Shown here: positions 16,798 through 27,119 of the stretch, piece after piece
How positions within the stretch are numbered: position 1 is the first letter of the stretch
Layout of the letters: the number at the start of each line of letters is the position of its first letter
DNA from: Leptospira selangorensis
GTDB taxonomy: Bacteria > Spirochaetota > Leptospiria > Leptospirales > Leptospiraceae
DNA length: 64,000 nt
Assembly (NCBI RefSeq): GCF_004769405.1
Contig: NZ_RQES01000018.1
Span: forward strand, 496,001 to 560,000
Direction of reading: 5' to 3'
Position numbers and translations under genes: made by a program
The notes under the pieces: generated by a model
Databases searched by the model: none
The model's input: the letters and a program-made list of their open reading frames with translations, nothing else
What the model was told of the DNA's origin: nothing

Positions 16798-18129
16798 TTA
16801 GGTTCTTGGATCTAAAAGTTTAGTTTCTCTGGGAAGAAGGTTCTGGATCTCGCTTGGAAATTCCGAAATTCCTGAACAAAGTTTTCTCCAATTCTGTCCA
16901 GAGCCAGGAAAGGAAGAAGGGTAGCTCTCCAAAGAATTTTTCCAATCGGAGAATGCCTCGATCTTAGAGTCGATTTCGGAAAGAATTGGGATAGGACTCC
17001 ATTTTTGTAATATTTCTAGGACGCTCGTTCTTGTTTTCCATCTAGATTCAGGTGTATATCTCGAATTGTATAAACTTCTTTTTCTATCGATGAAGAACCT
17101 GTCGTATCTTTCGTAACCGGTGGATCTACAGTGAGTTTTTCCTCCTTCTCTTTCGAAACCGAATCCTTTTAATAGAACGGACTCTGCTCCTAAGGATTGG
17201 AGTAAAGAAACTGCAAGACCTGCCACATTTAGGGTTGGGTTTTCTAAGATCGGTGCTTTCGGATAAAATTTTGCTCCCAGGATCTGGTCCAGTGGATGAG
17301 TCGAAAGATAAATGATCTTTGGATTTTTGAGGTCGAAGATCCGACAAGCTCCTCCAAACCAGGTGAAGATCGGAATATTCTCAGGAATACTCTCCGGGAA
17401 ATGGTAGAATGTTCCAAGTCCGCTATCTATTGAGAGAACCGCATGAGGTTGAATATCATTTTCTAATAAATATCCAAGTGCGGTGTCTGAACTAAGTAAG
17501 AATAATTTTTCTTTATTTTGCCGGATCCAATCGATCTCAGATTCTAAATTTGGCGAAGCTCCTACAAAACATCCGACTCTACCTGTCTTAGGCGAAAGGG
17601 TTTTTCCTAAAATACGATACGAGTTTGGACTTTCTGAGGAAATTTTCAGATGTTTAAAGAAGTTTCTGACCCAGAGTCTTCCGAATTCCTGCTTCGCAAG
17701 TTTGTTTTGAGAAATAGGCTCCTTCTTTTGGAAGAAGGAAGAAATCCTCTGGCTTAGATCAGGATAACGTCTAGAATAATTCGGATGAATGAAAATTCGC
17801 AGATTCTTGGTTCCGGAAGGCATCCAGTCGGATTTGTCTAAGTTTGAAAACTTCTCCCAACCGAAATAGATCGGAACCGGACCTAATTTTTCCTTAAGTT
17901 CTGGACCAACCAAGGATTCAAGTTCAGAGAATGGTTCAAGTAGAAGGATTTTTGTAGGTTCTTCGACGGATTTCAAATAAGAAATCGCATGATACCCACA
18001 ACCAATCCCGATTAGGATCAGAAGTTCGTCTTTTTGGATTGGATTTGGAATAGAAAGGGAGATTCTCTCTCCCTCTTTGATTGGATTTTGTGTGGAATGT
18101 AGATGGAAGGAGGAATTTTCCTCCTTCAA
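16798..18129 (-). CDS. DUF115 / MptE-like motility-accessory-factor family protein
   Basis: The 443-residue protein has a Rossmann-like N-terminal part (LLILIGIGCGYHAISYLKS) and the DUF115 core (GRVGCFVGASPNLESEIDWIRQNKEKLFLLSSDTALGYLLENDIQPHAVLSIDSG), seen in 6-hydroxymethylpterin diphosphokinase-like and Maf-type flagellin glycosylation proteins. The precise reaction is not readable; a sugar or pterin transfer is likely. The start is TTG at 18129, 42 bases after the omega-like gene and in the same frame, with GGAGG lying inside the first codons, so the start is uncertain. Confidence 0.72.
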   Translation of the reverse strand: MKEENSSFHLHSTQNPIKEGERISLSIPNPIQKDELLILIGIGCGYHAISYLKSVEEPTKILLLEPFSELESLVGPELKEKLGPVPIYFGWEKFSNLDKSDWMPSGTKNLRIFIHPNYSRRYPDLSQRISSFFQKKEPISQNKLAKQEFGRLWVRNFFKHLKISSESPNSYRILGKTLSPKTGRVGCFVGASPNLESEIDWIRQNKEKLFLLSSDTALGYLLENDIQPHAVLSIDSGLGTFYHFPESIPENIPIFTWFGGACRIFDLKNPKIIYLSTHPLDQILGAKFYPKAPILENPTLNVAGLAVSLLQSLGAESVLLKGFGFEREGGKTHCRSTGYERYDRFFIDRKRSLYNSRYTPESRWKTRTSVLEILQKWSPIPILSEIDSKIEAFSDWKNSLESYPSSFPGSGQNWRKLCSGISEFPSEIQNLLPRETKLLDPRT

Positions 18130-18171
18130 ATTCAGAGAACCGTCAGATTGCCGGACAAGCTGGAAGATGGA

Positions 18172-18669
18172 TTAATCCTCGTCTTCTTCTTCCTTGTCGT
18201 CATCATCGTCGTCAGAATCATCATCATCTTCTTCGTCTTCATCCTCGTCGTCATCGGAATCATCTTCCTCTTCGTCGTAGGATTCTCCCTCTTCACCATC
18301 TTCCATGTCCATAAGAGGTTTTGCAGCTTCTTCCGGAATGAAATCTTCTTCCATATCTTCTTCTGCGATAGGGGCCTGAGGAGCTTCGAATAGTCCGTTG
18401 AATTGGGAGTAAGTAGCTCCGTTTCCTTGAGCTTCCGCTTCGGTTATAGCTCTTTCTTCTTTAGTTACGTATTTATACTGAACTTCGTCGTTTGCGAGTG
18501 CAAACATCGCTTGGACGGCAAGTTTGCGTCCTTTGATCTTTTTAGGTAATTCGAGTCTGTCGATTCTATCCAGGATTTGGAAGCCGGCTACGGCTCTTTC
18601 ATACTTGTTTTTTTTGGCCAGTTCAATCAAAGTTACAATATCGAATTCTGAATTCTGGTTCTGGGTCAT
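18172..18669 (-). CDS. rpoZ: Probable RNA polymerase omega subunit with long acidic tail
   Basis: The start at 18669 has AGGAA 7 bases upstream. Residues 1-75 follow the omega pattern (LIELAKKNKYERAVAGFQILDRID, then KGRKLAVQAMFALANDEVQYKY). The omega family normally ends soon after, at 70-100 residues; here about 90 more residues follow, ending in some 40 nearly uninterrupted Asp/Glu. Such a tail could mimic nucleic acid or contact basic partners. The assignment to omega is by pattern only. Confidence 0.55.
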   Translation of the reverse strand: MTQNQNSEFDIVTLIELAKKNKYERAVAGFQILDRIDRLELPKKIKGRKLAVQAMFALANDEVQYKYVTKEERAITEAEAQGNGATYSQFNGLFEAPQAPIAEEDMEEDFIPEEAAKPLMDMEDGEEGESYDEEEDDSDDDEDEDEEDDDDSDDDDDDKEEEDED

Positions 18670-18800
18670 TTTGTATTCCTGAGAGGGGATAGAGGCCTTT
18701 GAAACTACCATCATTCTCAATTTCTCTTCTCTGTCAATCCCTTATATCTTTCGTTTATTCCTTGAATTCTGGGGAGAATCTTCGATTTTGGTAAACGCCC

Positions 18801-19430
18801 ATGGATTCTCAGGCCAACTCCGATTCCAGGCTTAGTTTTCCCTATTCCAAGGGGATTTTCTTCCGCCTAATCCTTTTATTAATTTCGAGCCTTCTCACTG
18901 TTTGTGCTCCATCAGAACAATCCAATCTAGGTGTCCAAGATTTTGAAGGCATCAGTTTGGAAGGAGAGAATATCCGTATATCGGATATTGCAGCTGATCG
19001 TATTGCACTGAATGTGTACGGACCGAATTGTCTTCCTTGTATTAAGGAAATCCCGGTTTTAAATTATCTGAATGCAGAACTGAAAAAAACTCCACAAATC
19101 AAGTTATACATGATCGTGGACCCGGATATATTTTTTGATAATCCGGAAGCTCTTTCTACGGAACAAAAAATGAAAGAAGCTGCAGTTCTAATGAAAGAAG
19201 AAGTTAAAAAATTCGGAATACAACTTCCGGTCATTATTATGAAACCTCCTTTCAAAGTGGATCGTACTGAAGGACTCGTGACTGGAACTCCGGAAACACT
19301 TCTATTCAAAACAAAACCTCTGATCTTATATTATAATTTTATTGGGCCGATCAGCGAAGAATCTGATCCGAATAAAATCCCTAAAAATATGAAAGTGATC
19401 TTCTTCAAAAGAATGGCCGGCCAATCATGA
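18801..19430 (+). CDS. TlpA-like thioredoxin-fold lipoprotein
   Basis: The 209-residue protein has a hydrophobic export signal ([16 protein letters not shown]) ending in a lipobox-like LLTVC at about residue 35, so it is probably membrane-anchored and periplasmic. The mature part is a thioredoxin fold with a CLPC redox pair ([20 protein letters not shown]) at about residue 75, as in TlpA/ResA reductases. It overlaps the glutamine amidotransferase gene by 4 bases (ATGA). Confidence 0.78.
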   Translation: MDSQANSDSRLSFPYSKGIFFRLILLLISSLLTVCAPSEQSNLGVQDFEGISLEGENIRISDIAADRIALNVYGPNCLPCIKEIPVLNYLNAELKKTPQIKLYMIVDPDIFFDNPEALSTEQKMKEAAVLMKEEVKKFGIQLPVIIMKPPFKVDRTEGLVTGTPETLLFKTKPLILYYNFIGPISEESDPNKIPKNMKVIFFKRMAGQS

Positions 19431-20122
19431 GATGTCTCATCGTTCGGTTCAAGGATTGCGAAGGTCCCGGAACTCTATTAGATTCTTTGCAAGCTAGGAA
19501 TTATAGGATTACTTATCATAACGCGTACGACGAACGAGTGCATATCGTTCCGGCAGCTCATCAAATGTTTGATCTGGTAGTATTTTTAGGCGGACCTCAA
19601 ACGGTTCATGATCCGAATCAGCATAAATTTTTCAAACCTTGGCTGGAGCTTGCATCTCACTTAGTATCTATGAAAGATAAGAAGGTGATCGGGATCTGTT
19701 TGGGTTCTCAAATCTTAGCAACAGTTTTAGGAGCTAAGGTATACGAAGGGGAGAAGGGACCGGAAGTAGGATTCTCCGATGTAAAATTGGTAAATCCTTC
19801 GAACCCCGTATTTTCTAAATTGAGCGGGATGACTACTTTTCCTGCATTTCATCTACATGAGGATGTATTCGAGATCCCGAAGGGTGCAGATCATCTGTTA
19901 CAAGGAAGTTTTTATTCTAACCAGATGTTTGGATATGAGAATCGGGTATTCGGTATCCAATGTCATCTGGAAGTAACAGAGAATATGTTAGGCGTTTGGA
20001 AGAATGTACATTCTGAGTTTATCAAAAAAGCAGGATGGATTCCCGGACCCGAAACGGAAGATCTTAGGTCTCAGATGGAAAGAGCAGGTAGAGCGCTCTT
20101 TGAAGGAATTTTGGATTTATAA
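19427..20122 (+). CDS. Class I glutamine amidotransferase (GMP synthase-like domain)
   Basis: The 231-residue protein matches stand-alone GATase1 domains: nucleophile cysteine in [10 protein letters not shown] (about residue 92), then [11 protein letters not shown] and the histidine/glutamate pair in [12 protein letters not shown]. These proteins hydrolyse glutamine to feed ammonia to a partner, or act on gamma-glutamyl compounds. No synthetase partner is adjacent. It is co-translated with the TlpA-like gene. Confidence 0.85.
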   Translation: MRCLIVRFKDCEGPGTLLDSLQARNYRITYHNAYDERVHIVPAAHQMFDLVVFLGGPQTVHDPNQHKFFKPWLELASHLVSMKDKKVIGICLGSQILATVLGAKVYEGEKGPEVGFSDVKLVNPSNPVFSKLSGMTTFPAFHLHEDVFEIPKGADHLLQGSFYSNQMFGYENRVFGIQCHLEVTENMLGVWKNVHSEFIKKAGWIPGPETEDLRSQMERAGRALFEGILDL

Positions 20123-20135
20123 TATTCTATCCAAT

Positions 20136-20152
20136 GTCCCGAATTCCGGGAC
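20136..20152. terminator. Hairpin before secA
   Basis: A perfect 6-bp stem GTCCCG/CGGGAC with an AATTC loop lies 14 bases after the amidotransferase stop and 38 before secA. There is no T run, so termination strength is unclear. Confidence 0.45.
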
Positions 20153-20189
20153 TATTATCTATTGAATTGAAACGGTTGATGGTGCATAC

Positions 20190-22910
20190 ATGATTCAGAA
20201 ATTACTCAGGGTTCTATTCGGAAGTAAATACGAAAGAGATCTTAAAAGACTCACTCCGATTGTAGTCCAAATCAATTCTTTGGAAGAGTCCATGCGCTCT
20301 CTAAGCGATTCTGAACTTTCTTCCCAAACTAGAAAGTTTAAAGAGAGACTCTCTACGGGAGAAACTTTGGATGATATCCTTCCGGAAGCATTCGCTACGG
20401 TAAGAGAGGCGGCCTTAAGAAAATTAGGGATGCGCCATTTTGATGTGCAGATGATGGGCGGTATCTCTCTTCATTGGGGAAATATCTCCGAGATGAAAAC
20501 TGGAGAAGGTAAAACTCTTACTTCTACACTTGCAGTCTATCTGAATGCGCTCGCAGGTAAAGGGGTTCATGTTGTTACAGTGAACGATTATCTGGCTAGA
20601 AGGGACGCTTTGTGGATGAAACCGATCTATGATTTCCTGGATTTATCCGTGGGAATTATCCAACATGATATGGAGCATGATGATCGTAAGAAGGCTTATT
20701 CTTCCGATATTACTTACGGAACCAATAACGAGTATGGTTTTGATTATCTGAGAGACAATATGGTTTCTCATATTGATCATAAAGTGCAAAGAACACATTA
20801 CTTTGCGATTGTGGACGAGGTGGACTCGATTTTGATCGACGAGGCAAGAACCCCGCTCATCATCTCAGGTCCTTCCGACGAATCCACAGACAAATATACT
20901 CGTATCGATAAGATCATTCCTAGACTCATCGAAGGTGAGGATTACGAGAAGGATGAGAAGGCCAAAAACACTCTCATGACTGAAAAGGGTGTGGCTCATG
21001 TCGAAGAGATCCTAGGAATTGAGAACTTATACGCACCTCAGAACGTGGATCTAGTCCATCATGTTCACCAAGCATTAAAAGCTCATAAAATATTCCAAAG
21101 AGATGTGGACTATGTGGTCCAAAACGGAGAAGTGATCATCGTAGATGAATTCACCGGCCGTTTGATGTCGGGCAGAAGATATTCCGATGGACTCCACCAA
21201 GCTTTGGAAGCAAAGGAAGGAGTTCCGATTGCAAGAGAATCCCAAACTCTTGCGAGTATCACTTTCCAAAATTATTTCAGATTATATGAAAAACTTTCCG
21301 GTATGACTGGAACTGCCGACACAGAAGCGGAAGAATTCCATAAGATCTATAATCTGGATGTGATCGTAATTCCTCCTAACGTTCCTGTACAAAGAAAGGA
21401 CGCAGCGGATAGAGTATATAGAACTGAAAAAGAAAAGTTCACCGCTATCTTAAACGAGATCAAGGATTGCAGAGATAAAAAACAACCTGTTCTCGTCGGA
21501 ACGATCTCTATCGAAAAATCGGAAGTTCTGGCAAGACTTTTAGGCCAAGCTGGGATCCAGCATAATGTTTTGAATGCTAAGTTTCACGAAAAAGAAGCCG
21601 AGATCATCGCGAATGCAGGAAAACCTGCAGCGGTTACCATCGCTACGAATATGGCGGGACGGGGAACTGATATCGTTCTAGGCGGTGCTCAATTATTTAA
21701 AGAAAGTCTGGAGTCTTGGAAAGAATCAGATCCTGTGATCAGCGAATTTAAAGAAGCGGTAGTCCGTGCGGATTTTGAAAGAGCAGAATCCGTTTCCCAA
21801 AGATTGGATTCTCAGGCTAAAAAATCCAAGGCAAACGATATCCTGACCAGCGCTAAGATCTGGAGAAAGAACCACGAAGAGGTTCTGGAAGCGGGTGGTC
21901 TTCATATTTTAGGAACGGAAAGACATGAGGCGAGAAGGATAGATAACCAGCTCAGAGGTCGTTCCGGTCGCCAAGGAGATCCAGGTTCTAGTAGATTTTA
22001 TCTTTCTCTACAAGACGATCTAATGAGGATTTTCGGATCTGATCGTATTGCAGGTATCATGGAAAGACTTAAGATGCCGGAAGGACAAGAGATCGAACAC
22101 CCAATGGTATCTAACGCAATTGCTAGAGCCCAAAAAAGGGTAGAAGGTCATAACTTCGATATTCGTAAACATCTTTTGGAATACGACGATGTGATGAATC
22201 GTCAGCGTATTGTGATCTACAAGATGAGAAACGAGGTCCTAGAAGGCGGGGATGTAACCGGTCAGGCAAAAAGTTTCTTAGAAGAAATGATCGAAGCACA
22301 AGTAGTCGCCACCTGTGAAGGAGGAAATCCTAACGGTTGGGAATGGGATGCTTTAAAGGAATGGTTCGAAGGCCTAGGACTTCCTTGGAAAGTGGACCAA
22401 GACGCTATTAAAAAATCCAAAAATCCTCAATTAGCTATTTTTGATTCTTTGAATAATGCCGCTCAAACTTTCTACCAAGAAAAAGCCGATCGTATCGGCG
22501 GAGATGTTTGGAAACTTTTGGAAAGAAATATTTTCCTAGATATTCTGGATCATCGTTGGAAAGAACATCTATATTCCATGGACCATTTGAGAGAAGGTAT
22601 CTGGACCGTAGGTTATGGAGAAAAAAATCCTCTCGTAGAATATAAACTACAAGGTTTTAGATTATTCGACCAAGCAATAGAGAACATGAAATATGAGATC
22701 GTTAGCTTCCTGGTTCGTGTAGAAGTTACCGAAAAAACTCAGTTGCCTGAAGAGAAAAAAGAGTATAAAAAGGTAGGTCAGGAATTGACTGGAGGCTTCC
22801 AAGAATTGCAGGGAGCTAAACCTAAAAATCCTGCGGCTGAAGCGATGCCAGTTACTTCAGGAGGCGGAGGTTCTTCTGAAAGGAAAACCAGCCGCAGAAA
22901 AAGAAAATGA
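20190..22910 (+). CDS. secA: Preprotein translocase ATPase SecA
   Basis: The 906-residue protein drives Sec-dependent export. It shows the helicase motifs: Walker A MKTGEGKT at about residue 104, [19 protein letters not shown] as the DEAD-type motif, [26 protein letters not shown], and [18 protein letters not shown], followed by helical-wing/scaffold segments ([23 protein letters not shown]). The end is glycine- and lysine/arginine-rich ([12 protein letters not shown]) and lacks the cysteine-rich SEC-C zinc motif. The next gene overlaps by 4 bases. Confidence 0.97.
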   Translation: MIQKLLRVLFGSKYERDLKRLTPIVVQINSLEESMRSLSDSELSSQTRKFKERLSTGETLDDILPEAFATVREAALRKLGMRHFDVQMMGGISLHWGNISEMKTGEGKTLTSTLAVYLNALAGKGVHVVTVNDYLARRDALWMKPIYDFLDLSVGIIQHDMEHDDRKKAYSSDITYGTNNEYGFDYLRDNMVSHIDHKVQRTHYFAIVDEVDSILIDEARTPLIISGPSDESTDKYTRIDKIIPRLIEGEDYEKDEKAKNTLMTEKGVAHVEEILGIENLYAPQNVDLVHHVHQALKAHKIFQRDVDYVVQNGEVIIVDEFTGRLMSGRRYSDGLHQALEAKEGVPIARESQTLASITFQNYFRLYEKLSGMTGTADTEAEEFHKIYNLDVIVIPPNVPVQRKDAADRVYRTEKEKFTAILNEIKDCRDKKQPVLVGTISIEKSEVLARLLGQAGIQHNVLNAKFHEKEAEIIANAGKPAAVTIATNMAGRGTDIVLGGAQLFKESLESWKESDPVISEFKEAVVRADFERAESVSQRLDSQAKKSKANDILTSAKIWRKNHEEVLEAGGLHILGTERHEARRIDNQLRGRSGRQGDPGSSRFYLSLQDDLMRIFGSDRIAGIMERLKMPEGQEIEHPMVSNAIARAQKRVEGHNFDIRKHLLEYDDVMNRQRIVIYKMRNEVLEGGDVTGQAKSFLEEMIEAQVVATCEGGNPNGWEWDALKEWFEGLGLPWKVDQDAIKKSKNPQLAIFDSLNNAAQTFYQEKADRIGGDVWKLLERNIFLDILDHRWKEHLYSMDHLREGIWTVGYGEKNPLVEYKLQGFRLFDQAIENMKYEIVSFLVRVEVTEKTQLPEEKKEYKKVGQELTGGFQELQGAKPKNPAAEAMPVTSGGGGSSERKTSRRKRK

Positions 22911-23395
22911 AGAGTAAGCTCCTAATTCCACTTTGTATATTGACTTTTTCTCAATGTGCTTATCTTTCCGGAGAGACTACAGGCGCAAGAGAAGGTAAAA
23001 GTCCTGCGCAATTATATTCCGAATGTATGAGTACATTCTCGGATGATGCGAAATGTAAAGAGTTCGTTCTCAAATCCATTCCGGATGCGGATGTGAATTT
23101 ATTGGGACAAAATGCAAATCAGACGGAGTTGGAAGCTTCTGCTCATATCTTTATCCGTTCCGAACTGATCCAATCGCTTCTATACCAAAATAAATTATAT
23201 GTAAAAAACAAACTAGGGGAACCGGACGAAAAAAGGGTCGTGAATAACTGGGCTCCTGGAATGGAAGAATGGCTTTATTATAAACCTGTTTCTAAATTTG
23301 CAGAAGGGTCCAGGCCTGATCGAGAGATCTTAATACGTTTCCAACGAGGTGCAGTAGTCCATGTGGGTTATACTCCACCTAGGCCTAATCGTTAG
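22907..23395 (+). CDS. Lipoprotein, unknown function
   Basis: The 162-residue protein has a lipoprotein signal ([18 protein letters not shown]) with the cysteine at about residue 17. The mature part has no family I recognise. It contains [26 protein letters not shown] and [18 protein letters not shown], which recalls the small SmpA/BamE-like domain. It overlaps secA by 4 bases, so it is co-expressed with the translocase. Confidence 0.68.
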   Translation: MKSKLLIPLCILTFSQCAYLSGETTGAREGKSPAQLYSECMSTFSDDAKCKEFVLKSIPDADVNLLGQNANQTELEASAHIFIRSELIQSLLYQNKLYVKNKLGEPDEKRVVNNWAPGMEEWLYYKPVSKFAEGSRPDREILIRFQRGAVVHVGYTPPRPNR

Positions 23396-23466
23396 TCCAT
23401 CTTCTATATAATTTAACAAAAAACTTATTGGAATGCCAGCCATTTCTTCGTAATATATAGTAAGGA

Positions 23467-23490
23467 TTGACGGAATATACACCTATATTC
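23467..23490 (+). promoter_or_regulatory. TTGACG box with adjoining dyad upstream of the efflux cluster
   Basis: A -35-like TTGACG (23467-23472) directly abuts the inverted repeat GAATATA-CACC-TATATTC (23473-23490). Metal regulators of the MerR and ArsR families often bind dyads at such a position, so this is a candidate operator for the metal-efflux genes. No clear -10 box at normal distance is visible. Confidence 0.4.
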
Positions 23491-23503
23491 TTTTGGCATA
23501 ATA

Positions 23504-23860
23504 GTGCGGCGCATACCTTACATTCTGCTGATTTTGTTACAGATTGCTCTGGTAGTCTTTTCATCCACTTTGGAATGGGTGGATAAGGACTTAGAGAGCC
23601 GTGCTATTTCTTTATCCCAAACAAAGAAAAACATTTCCACCGCCCTGGAATCGGATCTTAAGGACTCCGAAGGATTAGTTTATACACAAGCAAGAGAAAG
23701 AGACAGTAGACTTATTGATTTTCTTGCAGAAGCGTTATCCAGCTATCCTTGGACCCCGTCCACATTCGTTTCTAAGTTCGTAGATATAAGCGGCCCATAC
23801 AGATCGGACCGACTTCTCCACTTTTCCCTAACAAATCTCCCTCCACCTAGCCTGGCTTAA
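23504..23860 (+). CDS. Small exported or membrane-anchored protein at the head of the czc cluster
   Basis: The GTG-started frame encodes 118 residues with an N-terminal hydrophobic segment (IPYILLILLQIALVVFSS) and a soluble, mostly helical remainder ending PPPSLA. No metal-binding histidine/cysteine cluster is present and I recognise no family. There is no convincing ribosome site, so the start may be different. Its place just before czcC suggests a link to efflux. Confidence 0.5.
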   Translation: MRRIPYILLILLQIALVVFSSTLEWVDKDLESRAISLSQTKKNISTALESDLKDSEGLVYTQARERDSRLIDFLAEALSSYPWTPSTFVSKFVDISGPYRSDRLLHFSLTNLPPPSLA

Positions 23861-23878
23861 TCGGTTTTATATTACTTC

Positions 23879-23917
23879 GGAACGATTTTCGCGCCATAGG
23901 TCTATTGGCATCGTTCC
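23879..23917 (+). terminator. Hairpin between the small gene and czcC
   Basis: A perfect 8-bp stem GGAACGAT/ATCGTTCC encloses 23 bases that can pair further (GCCATAG with CTATTGGC, one bulge). It could end the upstream transcript or act in the czcC leader. Confidence 0.45.
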
Positions 23918-23971
23918 ACAGGGGAGTCTTGCATAAGCAAAAGCTATCTTTAGGGATAACTTCGTACAACT

Positions 23972-25387
23972 ATGAATAAAAAGATACTAACGTTTCTAAT
24001 CTTGGTCTGGGCGACGAATCAGACCGTTTCTCAGCCTGATCCTAGTCCGGGTGGAGCTTCCGGTGGGATAGATCCTTTGTATTCTGAAGCTAAGATCGCT
24101 GCAGCTTCAGGAGACCAGGAAAGAACACAAGTTCGTTTGGAACTTGCAAAGGCAGAAGAACTTCTTTGGAAGAATAACCTTCTCTTACTCGCTTCCAAGT
24201 TTAATATAGACGCGAGAAAAGCAGGCATAGAACAAGCAGGTCTCTATGCGAACCCGAATATTTTCGTGGATCAGAGTATTTTCGCGGAGCCTACACAACG
24301 TTATTTCGATTTTACCAGATCGGGACAAACTGTAGTGCAGATCCAACAAGTATTCTTACTCGGCGGTAAGATAGACAAACGTGTTCGTGTCGCCGAGTTA
24401 AGCGCTAAGATGAGCGAGCAAGAGTTTTATGATCTTGCAAGAGCGTTGATCACTAAGCTACGTAGGACCTTCTACTTTATTCATTATTACCGAGATGCTA
24501 TCGCTTTTTACGATAAAAGTCTGATCGCCTTAGATAAGACCGTAAACTCTGCAGAACTTGCTTATAAAAGAAGAGCAGTCCTTCAGTCCGAAGTTTTACG
24601 TTTAAAGGCACTTCTATTCTTCTTAAGAAAAGAAAGAGAAGATCTTAGGATTAAGGTCCTGGAGAAGGAAGCAGACCTAAGAGTTTTGCTTAACGAAGAT
24701 GCTTATAGAAGCCAGTCAGTCGCAATCGTTCCGATCTTGGATCTGGACTTTGTGGAAAAGGCAACTATCGAAGGATTTAAATTAGATAATATGCTTGCTA
24801 AGGCTCGGGAATACAGACCCGACCTGAAAAAAGCAGTACAAGCTTTAAGATACGAAGAAGCGAACCTGGAATTGCAACATGCAAACGCGATCCCGGATCT
24901 TGCATTCGGTCCGATGTACAACAGAGGGGGAACCGCCTTCCAGAACTATTGGGGGATTACCGCTCAGTTGAATATTCCGATCTTCGATAGGAACCAAGGT
25001 AATATCAAGGCAGCCGAAAAATCCATCCAAGTCAGAAAACAAGAATTAAAAAACCTGATTTTGGAAGTGGAGAACGATGTGAGCGTAGCATTGGCTACTG
25101 CGAAAGCAAAAGACGATCTCTATAGAAAATTCAGAAATACTTATACTAAGGATTACGCAGATTTAGCGGAGGATATGATCCTTAGTTACGAAAAACGTTA
25201 TATATCCATTTTAGAATTCGCCGACTTCTTCGAAACATACAGATCCAGTATCGTGGAAATGTTACGCCTCCAAACGGACAGAATGGAAGCGATCGAAGGA
25301 GTAAATTACTCGGTCGGAACGGGGCTGATCGTCCCAAGTTATAAATCCAACGGAGATTCCGGTACTCAGGAAGGGGGCTCGAAATGA
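23972..25387 (+). CDS. czcC: TolC-family outer-membrane efflux protein (CzcC-like)
   Basis: The 471-residue protein has a signal peptide ([17 protein letters not shown]) and the repeated long helices of TolC-type channels ([101 protein letters not shown]). It would form the outer-membrane duct of the heavy-metal RND pump encoded downstream. It overlaps the CzcB-like gene by 4 bases. Confidence 0.88.
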   Translation: MNKKILTFLILVWATNQTVSQPDPSPGGASGGIDPLYSEAKIAAASGDQERTQVRLELAKAEELLWKNNLLLLASKFNIDARKAGIEQAGLYANPNIFVDQSIFAEPTQRYFDFTRSGQTVVQIQQVFLLGGKIDKRVRVAELSAKMSEQEFYDLARALITKLRRTFYFIHYYRDAIAFYDKSLIALDKTVNSAELAYKRRAVLQSEVLRLKALLFFLRKEREDLRIKVLEKEADLRVLLNEDAYRSQSVAIVPILDLDFVEKATIEGFKLDNMLAKAREYRPDLKKAVQALRYEEANLELQHANAIPDLAFGPMYNRGGTAFQNYWGITAQLNIPIFDRNQGNIKAAEKSIQVRKQELKNLILEVENDVSVALATAKAKDDLYRKFRNTYTKDYADLAEDMILSYEKRYISILEFADFFETYRSSIVEMLRLQTDRMEAIEGVNYSVGTGLIVPSYKSNGDSGTQEGGSK

Positions 25388-26379
25388 TTCCATCATCTAA
25401 CAAACTTAGAATTTTATTAATCGTTCTGGTGGCGGCAATTTCCGTTTCCATCGTTTCTTTCACATTGAATAAGGGTGGGAAAAAAACTCCTCCTCGCCCT
25501 CAAAAGGCGATCGTCCATGATAAAGGTGAAAGGATAGAGTTTAAGGAAAATAGTCCTGGGCTTGAGATTATCAAAAGTGCGGAGATCGGCAAACCGGGCG
25601 AATTCGTGAATGTAGAAGCCCCTGCAAGGTTGATCGCAACTACTTCTCCTTCCGTATCCGATTCGGAGCATATCGTATTATTCGAATCCGCTGAATTGAA
25701 CGATCTATATGTAGGTTATGTCCATGCGAAGAACAGTCTGAACAGATCCCGCAAAAATTTGGATCGTATCAAAGACATGTTCAAACATAGGGTTGCTACC
25801 GAAAAAGATTTGGTAGAAGCTGAGACCGAAGTGAATAACGACGAAGCTGAATTCGCAGAGTTCGAAGGAAAGCTGAGAGCTGTGGGTTTGAATCCCGCCT
25901 TGATCAAAAAGGCGGCCGGTCAAACTGCATGGATCATTTCCGACGTTCCAGAATCCCAACTTTCCAGTCTGCAAAAAGGAAGAAGAGTGAAGGTTATCTT
26001 CAATTCCTTCCCGAACCAAGAATGGAACGGAACTGCAGAAGCGCTCGGAGATAACGTAGATCCTTATACAAGAACTGTAAAAGTCAGGATCGCGATCAAA
26101 AACGAAGGTTATAGATTAAAACCGGGGATGTTCGCAACCGTAAAATTTCCGGAAGAAACAGGAAGCGACTCGGTGGTGATTCCTTTCAATTCCGTAGTAA
26201 CCGTAGAGGGAAAAAATTACGTATTCGTAGAAGAAACTCCTCACGAATTTTTCAGAAGGGAAATTGTGCTCGGGATCTCTACCAGAGAGAGAGTTAACGT
26301 TCTGGAAGGACTGACTAAAGGCGACAGGGTGGTTATAGAAGGAGCCATTCTATTAAAAGGACTTAGTTTCGGATTTTAA
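25384..26379 (+). CDS. czcB: RND efflux periplasmic adaptor (CzcB-like, HlyD family)
   Basis: The 331-residue protein has an N-terminal membrane anchor ([19 protein letters not shown]), a coiled-coil hairpin ([46 protein letters not shown]), a beta-barrel domain ([28 protein letters not shown]) and a membrane-proximal domain ([46 protein letters not shown]). It links the CzcA pump to the outer-membrane channel. Lack of a histidine-rich metal-binding N-terminus is notable but common. Confidence 0.88.
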   Translation: MIPSSNKLRILLIVLVAAISVSIVSFTLNKGGKKTPPRPQKAIVHDKGERIEFKENSPGLEIIKSAEIGKPGEFVNVEAPARLIATTSPSVSDSEHIVLFESAELNDLYVGYVHAKNSLNRSRKNLDRIKDMFKHRVATEKDLVEAETEVNNDEAEFAEFEGKLRAVGLNPALIKKAAGQTAWIISDVPESQLSSLQKGRRVKVIFNSFPNQEWNGTAEALGDNVDPYTRTVKVRIAIKNEGYRLKPGMFATVKFPEETGSDSVVIPFNSVVTVEGKNYVFVEETPHEFFRREIVLGISTRERVNVLEGLTKGDRVVIEGAILLKGLSFGF

Positions 26380-26384
26380 TCTCT

Positions 26385-27119
26385 ATGAAAAGAATACTAA
26401 GTTTTATTATTATAATATTCTTATTTTCTTTTGTTTCTTCCGTTTATTCGGAGGAAAAAAAGAAGGATTATAAGAGCGAAGAAATTTCTCCCGAGTGGAC
26501 ACCGGATGCAGATCGTAAAAGCAAATTTGGTGCAGAAGAAAAAGATGAACTTTCACAAAAGGCGCTTCCAAAATCTACGAACTTTTTCGTATACGGAGCG
26601 AGTGTTGGTTCTCCCGGAAGCATCAATTTTAATTTAGGATATTATTATAAGGATATAGTAATACGCGGGTCCGGCGGGCATTGGGGACCTCATTGGTGGG
26701 GATGGCAGGCGGACCTAGGATTTAGTTTCTGGAAAACTTCCGTCATCGCACATAGTGTTTCCGTAGTAATAGGACAATTCCAAGTGGACCCTTTTGCCCC
26801 GGAGTTAGGAAGAGGTGGACAAACTTCTTATCCAACAGGCAGCGATTTCCCAGGATATCAACACAGAAATCCGACATTTGAAGATCTGATCATTCGTTCT
26901 TATATAGCCGAACAAAATCCGAATTTGGCAGCTGTTTTGGAATACCAAAGTAGAGATACCCAAAAAGTTACGTTGAACCAAAGGTATATTGGACTAACCT
27001 ATGATTTCCTTCTAGGAAATTTCTTTCTGCAAGTTGGAGGAGGGATAGGAAGCGGAGATTATAAAAATCCTCAACTTCTCATCCAATTAGGCTACTTCTT
27101 TGATACTAGGTCCTACTAA
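26385..27119 (+). CDS. Exported, beta-rich protein in the czc operon
   Basis: The 244-residue protein has a signal peptide ([21 protein letters not shown]), a lysine-rich linker, then a glycine/aromatic-rich region with alternating strands ([45 protein letters not shown] repeat near the end; final strand [14 protein letters not shown]). An outer-membrane location is likely. Function unknown; placement between CzcB and CzcA and the one-base overlap (TAATG) with czcA tie it to efflux. Confidence 0.65.
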   Translation: MKRILSFIIIIFLFSFVSSVYSEEKKKDYKSEEISPEWTPDADRKSKFGAEEKDELSQKALPKSTNFFVYGASVGSPGSINFNLGYYYKDIVIRGSGGHWGPHWWGWQADLGFSFWKTSVIAHSVSVVIGQFQVDPFAPELGRGGQTSYPTGSDFPGYQHRNPTFEDLIIRSYIAEQNPNLAAVLEYQSRDTQKVTLNQRYIGLTYDFLLGNFFLQVGGGIGSGDYKNPQLLIQLGYFFDTRSY

